NCBI RefSeq assembly: GCF_900101265.1
Contig: NZ_FMZS01000007.1
Span: 124,001-188,000, forward strand
Direction: 5' to 3'
DNA length: 64,000 bases
Source: Massilia sp. PDC64
Lineage (GTDB): Bacteria > Pseudomonadota > Gammaproteobacteria > Burkholderiales > Burkholderiaceae_D
Part shown: piece by piece, positions 44,962 to 53,535 of the stretch
Numbering within the stretch: the first letter of the stretch is position 1
Layout of the letters: each line of letters begins with the position of its first letter
Notes under the pieces: generated by a model
The model's input: the letters and a program-made list of their open reading frames with translations, nothing else
The model's database searches: none
What the model was told of the DNA's origin: nothing
Translations under genes and position numbers: made by a program

Positions 44962-45603
44962 TCAGGGTTTCCAGTGGACGAAGTTGCGATACAGGCGCAG
45001 GCCGGCGGCCGCGCTTTTCTCGGGGTGGAACTGGGTGGCGACGATGTTGTCGCGCGCGACCGCGCAGCAGAAATGTCCGCCGTAGTCGGTCTCGCCGATG
45101 GCGTCCTGCGCCTCGGCCGGCTGGGCGTAATAGCTGTGCACGAAATAAAAATAGCTGTCCGGGGCGACGCCTTCCCACAGCGGGTGGGCACGCTTCTGGT
45201 GCACGCGGTTCCAGCCCATCTGCGGGACCTTGAAGCGCGAGCCGTCGGCCTGCAGCTTGCCGTCGAGCTCGAAGCGCACGACCTTGCCGGGCAACAGACC
45301 CAGGCCCGGCACGCCGCCGTTCTCGTCGCTGGAATCGAACAGCATCTGCTCGCCCACGCACACGCCCATCATCGGACGGGTTTTCGCCGCGCGCAGCAGG
45401 GCGTCCTCGACGCCGGATTCGCGCAGGCTGCGCATGCAGTCGCGCATGGCGCCCTGGCCGGGCAGGACGATGCGATCGGCCGCGTCGATGGCGGCCACGT
45501 CGCCGGAAATCTGGACGTCGGCTTCGGGCGCGACGGCGCGCAGGGCCTGCGCAACCGAACGCAGGTTGCCCATGCCGTAGTCGACAACAACAATCTTGTT
45601 CAT
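44962..45603 (-). CDS. hisH: Imidazole glycerol phosphate synthase glutaminase subunit HisH
   Basis: The 213-residue class I glutamine amidotransferase releases ammonia for HisF. The nucleophile Cys82 lies in MMGVCVGEQML, with the His/Glu pair in TQFHPEKS near the C-terminus, giving a complete triad. MNKIVVVDYGMGNLRSV at ATG 45603 is the family N-terminus, so the longer open frame upstream is not used. It sits between hisB (8 nt) and hisA. Confidence 0.97.
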   Translation of the reverse strand: MNKIVVVDYGMGNLRSVAQALRAVAPEADVQISGDVAAIDAADRIVLPGQGAMRDCMRSLRESGVEDALLRAAKTRPMMGVCVGEQMLFDSSDENGGVPGLGLLPGKVVRFELDGKLQADGSRFKVPQMGWNRVHQKRAHPLWEGVAPDSYFYFVHSYYAQPAEAQDAIGETDYGGHFCCAVARDNIVATQFHPEKSAAAGLRLYRNFVHWKP

Positions 45604-45611
45604 GATTCTCT

Positions 45612-46202
45612 TTACAGGCTGCCCTTGGTGGACGGGATCGTGCCCGCGGCGCGCGCATCCAGCTCGGACGCCATGCGCAGCGCGCGGCCGAAGGCTTTGA
45701 AGACGGTCTCGCACTGGTGGTGCGCGTTCACGCCGCGCAGGTTATCCACGTGCAGCGTCACGCCCGCGTGGTTCACGAAGCCGCGGAAGAACTCGATGGT
45801 GAGATCGACGTCGAAGCGGCCGATCGTCGCGCGGGTGAACGGCACATGCCATTCCAGGCCCGGGCGGCCGGAGAAGTCGATCACGACGCGCGACAGCGCC
45901 TCGTCCAGCGGCACGTAGGCATGGCCGTAGCGGCGGATGCCCTTCTTGTCGCCGATGGCCTTGGCCACCGCCATGCCCAGCGTGATGCCCGTGTCCTCGA
46001 CGGTGTGGTGGTCGTCGATGTGCAGGTCGCCGACGGCTTCGACTTCCAGGTCGATCAGGCCGTGGCGCGCGATCTGGTCCAGCATGTGGTCGAGGAACGG
46101 CACCCCGGTATTGAGTTTCTGGCGGCCGGTGCCGTCCAGGTTGAGCGCGACGCGGATCTGCGTCTCGCTGGTGTTGCGCGTGATTTCTGCGGTGCGGGTC
46201 AT
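45612..46202 (-). CDS. hisB: Imidazoleglycerol-phosphate dehydratase HisB
   Basis: A monofunctional 196-residue dehydratase for the sixth histidine step. The Mn2+-binding motifs LHIDDHHTVEDTGI and GVNAHHQCE-like NAHHQCETVFKAF are present, with FLDHMLDQIARHG earlier. No histidinol-phosphatase domain is fused, in contrast with enteric HisB, so that step requires another enzyme not in the window. It lies between hisC and hisH. Confidence 0.97.
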   Translation of the reverse strand: MTRTAEITRNTSETQIRVALNLDGTGRQKLNTGVPFLDHMLDQIARHGLIDLEVEAVGDLHIDDHHTVEDTGITLGMAVAKAIGDKKGIRRYGHAYVPLDEALSRVVIDFSGRPGLEWHVPFTRATIGRFDVDLTIEFFRGFVNHAGVTLHVDNLRGVNAHHQCETVFKAFGRALRMASELDARAAGTIPSTKGSL

Positions 46203-46222
46203 TGCAAGGTGCTCGGCGGTGT

Positions 46223-47317
46223 TCAGGCTTGCAGCGAAGCCTTCAGGGCATTCAGGAATACGGAGTTTTCTTCCGGGGTGCTGACCGTAACACGGATGCA
46301 ATTGGCCAGCAATTCATGCATTCTACTCAAATTTTTAATCAACACCCGTTCTGCGAACAGTTTAGCGCAGGTCTTTTCCGCGTCCGGTACGCGCAAGGTG
46401 ATGAAATTGGCGCTCGACGGGAACACCGTCACGCCCGGCAGCGCGGCCATGGCGGCCGCCAGTTCCGTACGGGCTTCGTTCAGGCGGGCGGCCTGCTCGT
46501 CCAGCACCTCGACGTGGTCGAGCGCGAATTCGGCCGCCACCTGCGTCAATACGTTGACGTTGTACGGCGGACGGACCTTGTCGAACTGTTCCAGCAGGGC
46601 GGGCGCGGCGGTCAGGTAGCCCAGGCGGATGCCGGCCAGGCCCAGCTTCGAGAGCGTGCGCATCACGACGAGGTTCGGGTACTTGGGCAGCTTGTCCATG
46701 AAGCTCGTGCGCGCGAACGGCTGGTAGGCCTCGTCCACGACGGCGATGCCGTGTTCGCCCAGCGCCTCGATGATGGCGACCATGTCGGCCTCGTCGTACA
46801 GGTTGCCGGTCGGGTTGTTCGGGTACGCCAGGAACACGAGGCTCGGCTTGTGCTCGGCGATCGCGGCCAGCATGGCGGCGCGGTCCAGCGAGAAATCGGC
46901 TTTCAGCGGCACGCCGACGAAGTCCATGCCCGCGAACTGGGCGGAGCGCTGGAACATCACGAATGCCGGGATCGGGGCCATCACGACGGCGCGGCGATCC
47001 TGACGCGCGGTGGCGGTGCACAGGATCGAGATGATCTCGTCCGAGCCGTTGCCGAGGATGACGTCGAACCCGGCCGGCACGCCCAGCTTGGCGCGGATGC
47101 GTTCCTTGATGCCCGCGTACGACGGCACCGGATAGCGGTTCAGGACGGCGTCCGCCAGGCGCTGGGCCAGTTCGGCACGCAGCGTGTCCGGCAGCTGGTA
47201 CGGGTTTTCCATCGCGTCCAGCTTGATATAGCCGCTCGAATCCGGCACGCTGTAGATATGGCCGGCACGGACGTCTTCGCGGATCGTGTTGGCGATGAGG
47301 TTGTCGATGCTGGTCAT
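46223..47317 (-). CDS. hisC: Histidinol-phosphate aminotransferase HisC
   Basis: The 364-residue class I/II PLP-dependent aminotransferase converts imidazole acetol phosphate to histidinol phosphate. The PLP lysine is Lys224 in TLSKLGLAGIR, and FLAYPNNPTGNLYD and the early NENPY-like MENPYQLPD segments match HisC. ATG 47317 overlaps the stop of the DNA methyltransferase gene by 4 nt, so the two are translationally coupled. Confidence 0.97.
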   Translation of the reverse strand: MTSIDNLIANTIREDVRAGHIYSVPDSSGYIKLDAMENPYQLPDTLRAELAQRLADAVLNRYPVPSYAGIKERIRAKLGVPAGFDVILGNGSDEIISILCTATARQDRRAVVMAPIPAFVMFQRSAQFAGMDFVGVPLKADFSLDRAAMLAAIAEHKPSLVFLAYPNNPTGNLYDEADMVAIIEALGEHGIAVVDEAYQPFARTSFMDKLPKYPNLVVMRTLSKLGLAGIRLGYLTAAPALLEQFDKVRPPYNVNVLTQVAAEFALDHVEVLDEQAARLNEARTELAAAMAALPGVTVFPSSANFITLRVPDAEKTCAKLFAERVLIKNLSRMHELLANCIRVTVSTPEENSVFLNALKASLQA

Positions 47318-48144
47318 TCCTGGTTCACTCCTTCGGTGGCGGTGGTTGAAACTTCGGCACGTGTGCCTTTGCGTTTTTTGGTGGCCGGCTGCGCGGGGGC
47401 GGACAAGCGTTCCGCGATGATCGCGCAGTAAGCGGGGTTCAGTTCGAAACCGGTGAAATGCCGGCCGAGGCGTTTGGCAGCCAGTGCCGTCGTGCCGCTG
47501 CCCATGAACGGGTCGAGCACGACGCCGCCCGGCGGGCATGACGCCTTGACCATGCGCTCGATGATCTCGAGCGGTTTCTGCGTCGGATGGTCGACCCGTT
47601 CCGCATGTTCGCGATGCAGGCGCGACACGCTCCACAGGTCCTTCGGGTTGTAACCCACTTCCAGCCACTTGGCGCCCACGAAGATCGAGCGCGATCGCGC
47701 CTTCTTCGTCTCGGCGTCGTACGGGATACGCACGGAGTCCAAGTCGAAATAATAATCCTTGCGCTTCACGAAGAAGCCGATGGTGTCGTGCACCGAGCTG
47801 AAGCTCCTGGTGCTGCCCCCCATCGAGGGGACGCGGCGGTCCCAGATGATCTCGTTCATCATCGTCATGCGCCGCTTGAGCATGACGAAGATCTCGGGCG
47901 CGAAGCGCCACGTGAGAAAGATGTACAGGCTGCCGTTGTCCTTCAGCTTCGGCAGCGCGCAATCGATCCAGCGCTCGGTCCACGCGAGGTAATCCTCCAC
48001 GCTCTGCTGGTCCGAGCCGTTGCCGTAATCCTTGCCGAGATTATAAGGCGGGTCCGTCAGGATCAGGTCGATGCTGCCGTCGGGGATGCGCGCCATGCCG
48101 GCCAGCGCATCCTCGCAGAAGACCTGATCGAGCCAGGCCGTCAT
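47314..48144 (-). CDS. Beta-class DNA (adenine/cytosine-N4) methyltransferase embedded in the his operon
   Basis: The 276-residue protein is a SAM-dependent amino-methyltransferase. The catalytic motif is TDPPYN at residues 30-35 and the SAM-binding motif DPFMGSGTTALAAKRLG lies near residues 210-225. This order (motif IV before I) puts it in the beta class, with size and layout resembling orphan enzymes such as YhdJ. No restriction endonuclease gene is nearby, so it is a solitary methylase whose recognition sequence cannot be predicted. It overlaps hisD by 4 nt at its start and hisC by 4 nt at its end, so it is expressed with histidine enzymes. The C-terminal 30 residues are Lys/Thr-rich. Confidence 0.9.
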   Translation of the reverse strand: MTAWLDQVFCEDALAGMARIPDGSIDLILTDPPYNLGKDYGNGSDQQSVEDYLAWTERWIDCALPKLKDNGSLYIFLTWRFAPEIFVMLKRRMTMMNEIIWDRRVPSMGGSTRSFSSVHDTIGFFVKRKDYYFDLDSVRIPYDAETKKARSRSIFVGAKWLEVGYNPKDLWSVSRLHREHAERVDHPTQKPLEIIERMVKASCPPGGVVLDPFMGSGTTALAAKRLGRHFTGFELNPAYCAIIAERLSAPAQPATKKRKGTRAEVSTTATEGVNQE

Positions 48145-49466
48145 GATGTCGATTTAATCCTGAGTTCTGCGCTGCGCGCGTGCGCCTGCAGGCCCTCGCC
48201 GTACGCGAGTTCGGCCGCGACCTTGCCCAGCGTTTGCGCGCCGGCCTCCGACACGAACAGGATCGACGAGCGCTTCTGGAAATCGTACACGCCCAGCGGC
48301 GACGAGAAGCGCGCCGTGCGCGACGTCGGCAGCACATGGTTCGGGCCGCAGCAGTAGTCGCCCAGCGATTCGGACGAGAAGCGGCCCAGGAACATCGCAC
48401 CCGCGTGGCGGATCTTGTCGGCCCACTGCTGCGGATCCTCGGCGGAAATCTCCAGGTGCTCGGCCGCGATGGCGTTCGCGATGGCGCACGCTTCATCCAT
48501 GTCGCGCACCTTGATCAGCGCGCCGCGGTCCGTCATGGACGTGGCGATGGTGTCCTTGCGCGGCATCGTCGGCAGCAGTTTATGAATGCTCGCTTCGACC
48601 TTGGCGATGTAGTCGGCGTCGGGGCACAGCAGGATCGCCTGCGCCAGTTCGTCGTGCTCGGCCTGCGAGAACAGGTCCATCGCGACCCAGTCCGGGTCCG
48701 TCGTGCCGTCGCACAGCACGAGGATTTCCGACGGCCCCGCGATCATGTCGATACCGACCGTGCCGAACACGCGGCGCTTGGCGGCGGCGACGTAGGCATT
48801 GCCCGGACCGACGATCTTGTCGACGGGCGGAATGGTCGCGGTGCCGTAGGCCAGTGCGCCGACGGCTTGCGCGCCGCCGATCGTGATCACGCGCGTGACG
48901 CCGGCGATGGCGGCGGCCGCCAGCACCATGCGGTTCTTGACGCCGTCCGGGGTCGGCACGACCATCACGATTTCCTTCACGCCCGCGACCTGTGCGGGGA
49001 TCGCGTTCATCAGCACGGACGACGGATACGCGGCCTTGCCGCCCGGGACGTAGATGCCCACGCGGTCCAGCGGCGTGACGCGCTGGCCCAGCACGGTGCC
49101 GTCGGCTTCCGTGTACGTGAAACCGTTCAGTTCCTGCTTCTGGCGCTCGTGGAAGACGCGAATGCGGTCGGCGGCCGTTTTCAAAGCGGCGCGTTGCGAC
49201 TCGGGCAGCGCGTTCAGGGCTTCCTGAAGCTCGGCCTGGCCGATGTCGAGGGCGGCCATGCTCGTGGCGCCGCCGTTCGGCAGGCGATCGAACTTGTTCG
49301 TGTATTCCAGCACGGCGGCGTCGCCGCGCGCTTTCACGTCGGCGAGGATTTTCGCGACGGCCGACTCGATGGCGTCGTCGGTTTCCGCTTCGAACGCGAG
49401 CAGGGTGTTCAGGGTCTGCTGGAAGTCGGCGGCGGTGGAATCGAGTTTGCGGATCGTGATGGACAT
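48141..49466 (-). CDS. hisD: Histidinol dehydrogenase HisD
   Basis: The 441-residue zinc enzyme oxidises histidinol to histidine in two NAD-dependent steps, the last of the pathway. YVPGGKAAYPSSVLMNAIPA, KIVGPGNAYVAAAKR and DMIAGPSEILVL match the family, and the C-terminal GPNHVLPTSRTARFSSPL segment carries the active-site His. ATG 49466 (MSITIRKLDS) was preferred over 49478 because family proteins begin here. It lies 5 nt after hisG. Confidence 0.98.
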   Translation of the reverse strand: MSITIRKLDSTAADFQQTLNTLLAFEAETDDAIESAVAKILADVKARGDAAVLEYTNKFDRLPNGGATSMAALDIGQAELQEALNALPESQRAALKTAADRIRVFHERQKQELNGFTYTEADGTVLGQRVTPLDRVGIYVPGGKAAYPSSVLMNAIPAQVAGVKEIVMVVPTPDGVKNRMVLAAAAIAGVTRVITIGGAQAVGALAYGTATIPPVDKIVGPGNAYVAAAKRRVFGTVGIDMIAGPSEILVLCDGTTDPDWVAMDLFSQAEHDELAQAILLCPDADYIAKVEASIHKLLPTMPRKDTIATSMTDRGALIKVRDMDEACAIANAIAAEHLEISAEDPQQWADKIRHAGAMFLGRFSSESLGDYCCGPNHVLPTSRTARFSSPLGVYDFQKRSSILFVSEAGAQTLGKVAAELAYGEGLQAHARSAELRIKSTS

Positions 49467-49471
49467 GGTCG

Positions 49472-50146
49472 TTAGCACTTCTGCTGCTTGGACGCGCGTT
49501 CGAACGCGTCGATGATCGGTTGCAGGCGCTCGCGCTTCAGTTTCAGCGCGGCCTGGTTGACGACGAGGCGCGACGAGATCTCCATGATCTTTTCCACTTC
49601 GACCAGGTTGTTGGCGCGCAGCGTGCCGCCCGTCGACACGACGTCGACGATGGCATCGGATAGGCCGACCAGCGGCGCCAGCTCCATCGAACCATACAGT
49701 TTGATGAGATCGACGTGCACGCCCTTCTTGGCGAAGTGCTCCCGCGCCGTGTGCACGAACTTCGTGGCCACCCGCAGGCGCGCGCCCTGGCGCACGGCGT
49801 TCTCGTAGTCGAAACCGGCGTTCACGGCCACGGACATGCGGCAGCAGGCGATTTTCAAATCGATCGGCTGGTACAGGCCCTCGCCGCCATGCTCGAGCAG
49901 CACGTCCTTGCCGGCCACGCCGAAATCGGCGGCGCCATGCTGGACGTAGGTCGGCACGTCGGTGGCGCGCACGATCAGCACGCGGATGCCGGGGTCGTTG
50001 GTGGCGAGGATCAGCTTGCGCGAGGTTTCCGGATTTTCCAGCACCTCGATGCCGGCTGCCGCCAGCAGCGGCAGCGTGTCTTCGAAGATGCGGCCCTTCG
50101 AGAGGGCGAGGATCAGCTGGGAGCTGTCCCGAGTGGTGTCGTTCAT
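49472..50146 (-). CDS. hisG: ATP phosphoribosyltransferase, short form HisG(S)
   Basis: The 224-residue enzyme condenses ATP with PRPP in the first and controlling step of histidine synthesis. Its length shows the short HisG(S) form, which lacks the C-terminal regulatory domain and needs the HisRS-like partner HisZ for activity and histidine feedback. LALSKGRIFEDTLPLLAAAG and the PRPP-binding VDVVSTGGTLRANNL segment are visible. No hisZ is in the window. It is the first his gene, 156 nt downstream of murA, and the gap contains a REP-like repeat. Confidence 0.97.
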   Translation of the reverse strand: MNDTTRDSSQLILALSKGRIFEDTLPLLAAAGIEVLENPETSRKLILATNDPGIRVLIVRATDVPTYVQHGAADFGVAGKDVLLEHGGEGLYQPIDLKIACCRMSVAVNAGFDYENAVRQGARLRVATKFVHTAREHFAKKGVHVDLIKLYGSMELAPLVGLSDAIVDVVSTGGTLRANNLVEVEKIMEISSRLVVNQAALKLKRERLQPIIDAFERASKQQKC

Positions 50147-50182
50147 GTGACTAGTTTGGTTTTAGGGACCGCGCCAGAAAAC

Positions 50183-50269
50183 CGTCGTTCCCGCGAAGGC
50201 GGGAACCCAAGTAATGTCTGCGTTTCGTTAGCGCTTAAAAATTGGGTCCCCGCCTGCGCGGGGACGACG
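50183..50269. repeat. REP-like inverted-pair repeat between murA and hisG
   Basis: Two 29-nt halves at 50183-50211 (core TTCCCGCGAAGGCGGGAACC) and 50241-50269 (core GTCCCCGCCTGCGCGGGGAC) face each other across a 29-nt spacer. They are related to the pair at 44077-44138. Confidence 0.85.
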
Positions 50270-50302
50270 TCGTTCGGGTTCCGGTCGTCCCTGTTCTTAT
50301 CT

Positions 50303-51553
50303 TTATTTGATGCGTACGATATCCGCGCCCACCGCCGACAACTTCGCCTCCATCCGGTCGTAGCCGCGATCGAGGTGATAGATCCGGTCGACGAGGGTCG
50401 TGCCCTCGGCGGCCAGGCCGGCGATCACGAGGGAGGCCGACGCGCGCAGGTCGGTCGCCATCACGGGCGCACCCACGAGGCGGTCGACGCCCTTGATGAA
50501 GGCCGTGTTGCCCTCGGTGGAGATCTGCGCGCCCAGGCGGTTCAGTTCCTGCACGTGCATGAAGCGGTTTTCGAAGATCGTTTCGGTGACCTTGCTCGGG
50601 CCGTTCGCGATCGTGTTCACGGCCATGAACTGGGCCTGCATGTCGGTCGGGAAGCCCGGGTATTCCGTGGTACGGAACGACACCGGCTGCGGACGGCCGT
50701 CCATGCGCGCGCGGATGCTGTCGCCTTCGACGGTCAACTGGACGCCCATCTCGCGCAGCTTGTCGATGGCCACGTCGAAGATGTCGGTGCGGGTGCGGGT
50801 GATGCGGATGTCGCCGCCCGTCGCCGCCACGGCGCACAGGAACGTGGCCGCTTCGATGCGGTCGGAGATGACCGCGTGTTCGGTGCCGTGCAGGCTGTCG
50901 ACGCCCTGGATCACGAGGCGGTCGGTGCCGATGCCGTCGATCTTCGCGCCCATTGCGACGAGCATGTTCGCGAGGTCCGTCACTTCCGGTTCGCGCGCGG
51001 CGTTTTCCAGGATCGTCTCGCCTTCGGCCAGGGTGGCGGCCATCAAGAGGTTCTCGGTGCCCGTCACGGTGATCATGTCCGTGTGGATGCGGGCGCCCTT
51101 CAGGCGGGCCGCCTTCGCGTAGATGTAGCCGCCCTCGATCGTGATGTCGGCGCCCATCTGGCGCAGGCCCTTGATGTGCTGGTCGACGGGACGCGAACCG
51201 ATCGCGCAGCCGCCCGGCAGCGACACCTTGGCTTCGCCGAAGCGCGCCAGCATCGGGCCCAGCACGAGGATCGACGCGCGCATCGTCTTCACCAGCTCGT
51301 ACGGTGCGACGAGGGTGTTGATGGCGGAGCCGTTCAGCACGACGTTCTCGTCGTCCTGCGTGACTTTCAGGCCCGTCTGTTCGAGCAGGCGCAGCATCGT
51401 GCGCACGTCGTGCAGGCGCGGCACGTTCGACAGGGCGAGGTCGCCGGCCGTCAGCAGGCCCGCGCACAGGATCGGGAGCGCCGCGTTCTTGGCGCCCGAG
51501 ATGGGGATGTCACCGTTCAGGCGCTTGCCGCCGACGATCTGGAGCTTGTCCAT
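50303..51553 (-). CDS. murA: UDP-N-acetylglucosamine 1-carboxyvinyltransferase MurA
   Basis: The 416-residue enzyme transfers enolpyruvate from PEP to UDP-GlcNAc, the first committed step of peptidoglycan synthesis in the cytoplasm. The catalytic Cys116 lies in LPGGCAIGSRPVDQH, the position of the fosfomycin target, and ISGAKNAALPIL at the N-terminus is the sugar-binding loop. It is 3 nt downstream of the BolA-family gene in the conserved mla-ibaG-murA order. Confidence 0.98.
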   Translation of the reverse strand: MDKLQIVGGKRLNGDIPISGAKNAALPILCAGLLTAGDLALSNVPRLHDVRTMLRLLEQTGLKVTQDDENVVLNGSAINTLVAPYELVKTMRASILVLGPMLARFGEAKVSLPGGCAIGSRPVDQHIKGLRQMGADITIEGGYIYAKAARLKGARIHTDMITVTGTENLLMAATLAEGETILENAAREPEVTDLANMLVAMGAKIDGIGTDRLVIQGVDSLHGTEHAVISDRIEAATFLCAVAATGGDIRITRTRTDIFDVAIDKLREMGVQLTVEGDSIRARMDGRPQPVSFRTTEYPGFPTDMQAQFMAVNTIANGPSKVTETIFENRFMHVQELNRLGAQISTEGNTAFIKGVDRLVGAPVMATDLRASASLVIAGLAAEGTTLVDRIYHLDRGYDRMEAKLSAVGADIVRIK

Positions 51554-51556
51554 CGA

Positions 51557-51793
51557 TTATCCTTGGTACTCTTCGGGGGTCAGCGTCTTCATCGACAGCG
51601 CGTGGATTTCCTCGCGCATGCGGTCGCCCAGTGCGGCGTAGACGATCTGGTGGCGCTGGATGCGGCTCTTGCCGGCGAACGCGGGCGAGACGATGACGGC
51701 GCTGAAATGCTGGCCGTCGCCCTCCACTTCGAGGTGGGTGCATTCCAGGCCGTTCTTGATGTAGCCGTGGATGAGTTCGGGTGTAGTAACCAT
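51557..51793 (-). CDS. ibaG: BolA/IbaG family protein
   Basis: A 78-residue BolA-fold protein with the HxxH-like residues QRHQIVYAAL near the C-terminal third and LECTHLEVEGDGQHFSAVIV before it. IbaG-type BolA proteins partner monothiol glutaredoxins in Fe-S handling and acid response. Its size and position between the transporter genes and murA fit IbaG rather than the larger BolA. The ABC permease gene ends 5 nt upstream. Confidence 0.92.
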   Translation of the reverse strand: MVTTPELIHGYIKNGLECTHLEVEGDGQHFSAVIVSPAFAGKSRIQRHQIVYAALGDRMREEIHALSMKTLTPEEYQG

Positions 51794-51798
51794 GTTTG

Positions 51799-52566
51799 TC
51801 AGTGACGCAGCTTGTAGCCGCGGCGAAGCAGATTGATTGCGATAGCGGCCAGGGCCACGAAGAAGACGGCGACGATGGCCAGGCTGGTCCAGGGCGACAC
51901 GTCGGACTTGCCAAAGAAACCGTAGCGGAACCCGTCAATCATATAAAAGAACGGGTTGAAATGCGAGACTGCAAGCCAGAACGGCGGAAGTTTCTTAATG
52001 GAATAGAACACACCGGCCAAAAATGTTGCAGGCGTGATCAAAAAGTTCTGGAATGCGGCCAGCTGGTCGAATTTTTCCGCCCAGATGCCGGCGATGACGC
52101 CCAGCGTGCCGAGGATGCCTGCGCCCAGCAGCGCGAACACGATGATCCACAGGGGCGCGACGAAGCTCAGGTGCGCGAACCACGCCGTGATGACGAACAC
52201 GCCCAGGCCGACGACGAGCCCGCGCAGCACGGACGCCGTCACGTACGCCGACAGGATCTCGACGTGCGACAGCGGCGGCAGCAGGATGAACACGAGGTTG
52301 CCCGTGATTTTCGACTGGATCAGCGACGACGACGAGTTCGCGAACGCGTTCTGCAGCACGCTCATCATCACGAGGCCGGGAACGAGGAAGGACGTGTAGC
52401 TGACGCCGTCCAGCATCTCCACGCGGCCGTCCAGCACGTTCCCGAAGATCAGCAGGTACAGCATCGCGCTGACGACGGGCGCGGCGATGGTCTGCGTGGC
52501 GACCTTCCAGAAACGCAGGATTTCTTTGTAAAACAGGGTGCGGAAACCCACCGAAAAGAGATTCAT
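51799..52566 (-). CDS. ABC-2 type transporter permease
   Basis: A 255-residue membrane protein with six predicted helices and the ABC-2 signature region FLVPGLVMMSVLQNAFANSS. ATG 52566 (MNLFSVGFRTLFYKEI) overlaps the partner ATPase gene by 4 nt, so the pair forms an exporter of the YadH/NodJ type. Its substrate is unknown. Sequence features such as GFFGKSDVSPWTSLAIV at the C-terminus match multidrug or lipid-type exporters of the class. Confidence 0.9.
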   Translation of the reverse strand: MNLFSVGFRTLFYKEILRFWKVATQTIAAPVVSAMLYLLIFGNVLDGRVEMLDGVSYTSFLVPGLVMMSVLQNAFANSSSSLIQSKITGNLVFILLPPLSHVEILSAYVTASVLRGLVVGLGVFVITAWFAHLSFVAPLWIIVFALLGAGILGTLGVIAGIWAEKFDQLAAFQNFLITPATFLAGVFYSIKKLPPFWLAVSHFNPFFYMIDGFRYGFFGKSDVSPWTSLAIVAVFFVALAAIAINLLRRGYKLRH

Positions 52567-53480
52567 CGGACCGGGCTCCCTTCCATGATCTGGATAAAAA
52601 TGTCTTCCAGGTCGGCCTGCTGCAGCTGCATCTCGTCGATCTCGGCGCCGGATTCGCGCAGGCGCGCGAGGATGCCTTCCACCTCGCTGTACTCGTTCAC
52701 GCGCAGCGTGTATTTGTTGCCGCCATTGTGCTCGTCGTGCGCGACGAGGTGGCGCAGGCTGTCCGGCAGACCGCCCCGCTTCAGGTGCACGACGAGCGAC
52801 GAGCCGGACACGCGGCGCAGCAGCTGCGACATGGTGTCCAGCGCGACGACGTTGCCCGTCTTGAGCATGGCCACGCGCTGGCACATGGCCTGCGCTTCTT
52901 CCAGGTAGTGCGTCGTCAGGACGACCGTGTGGCCTTCGCGGTTCAGGCGCGAGATGAACTTCCACAGCGTCTGGCGCAGTTCGACGTCGACGCCGGCCGT
53001 CGGTTCGTCCAGCACGATCACGGGCGGTTTATGGACGAGGGCCTGGGCGACGAGCACGCGGCGCTTCATGCCGCCGGACAGCGCGCGCATGTTGACGTCC
53101 GCCTTGGGCGTGAGGTCGAGGTTTTCCATGACCTCGTCGATCCACTTGTCGTTGTTCTTCAGGCCGAAGTAGCCCGATTGCAGGCGCAGGGTCTCGCGCA
53201 CGGTGAAGAACGGGTCGAACACGAGTTCCTGCGGCACGACGCCCAGCTTCATGCGCGCGTCGCGGAAATCGCGCACGACGTCGTGGCCGTGGATGCGCAC
53301 GCTGCCCACGTCCGGGCGGATGAGGCCGGCGATGGTCGAAATCAGGGTCGTCTTGCCGGCGCCGTTCGGGCCGAGGAGGCCGAAGAATTCGCCTTGCTCG
53401 ATATTCAGTGAAACGCCCTTGAGGGCCTTGAAGCCCTTGTAGCTTTTCTCGACGCTGTCGATCTGGATGGCTGCTGTCAT
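52563..53480 (-). CDS. ABC transporter ATP-binding protein (partner of ABC-2 permease)
   Basis: The 305-residue ATPase has Walker A GPNGAGKTT (about residues 38-46), the signature ALSGGMKRR and Walker B VIVLDEPTAGVD. A C-terminal extension of about 80 residues (after TTHYLEEAQAMCQRVAM) resembles NodI/DrrA/YadG proteins. It powers the ABC-2 permease encoded just downstream. A consensus TATAAT at 53531-53526 sits 45 nt upstream, directly after the mlaB terminator, so this pair probably starts a new transcript that continues into ibaG, murA and his. Confidence 0.94.
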   Translation of the reverse strand: MTAAIQIDSVEKSYKGFKALKGVSLNIEQGEFFGLLGPNGAGKTTLISTIAGLIRPDVGSVRIHGHDVVRDFRDARMKLGVVPQELVFDPFFTVRETLRLQSGYFGLKNNDKWIDEVMENLDLTPKADVNMRALSGGMKRRVLVAQALVHKPPVIVLDEPTAGVDVELRQTLWKFISRLNREGHTVVLTTHYLEEAQAMCQRVAMLKTGNVVALDTMSQLLRRVSGSSLVVHLKRGGLPDSLRHLVAHDEHNGGNKYTLRVNEYSEVEGILARLRESGAEIDEMQLQQADLEDIFIQIMEGSPVR

Positions 53481-53525
53481 GCGTTGGGGATCCGTCAGGA
53501 CGGAACCGTGCGGGGGAAACGAGCC

Positions 53526-53531
53526 ATTATA
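53526..53531 (-). promoter_or_regulatory. Consensus -10 element upstream of the ABC exporter genes
   Basis: TATAAT on the minus strand between the mlaB terminator and the ATPase start. No clear -35 sequence is seen at 16-18 nt, so activity may need an activator. Confidence 0.4.
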
Positions 53532-53535
53532 GAAG

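Noticed and set aside
44077..50269. Possible CRISPR repeats at the two GC-rich palindromes
   Set aside because: Only two loci, 6 kb apart, each an inverted pair rather than a direct array with regular spacers, and no cas genes.
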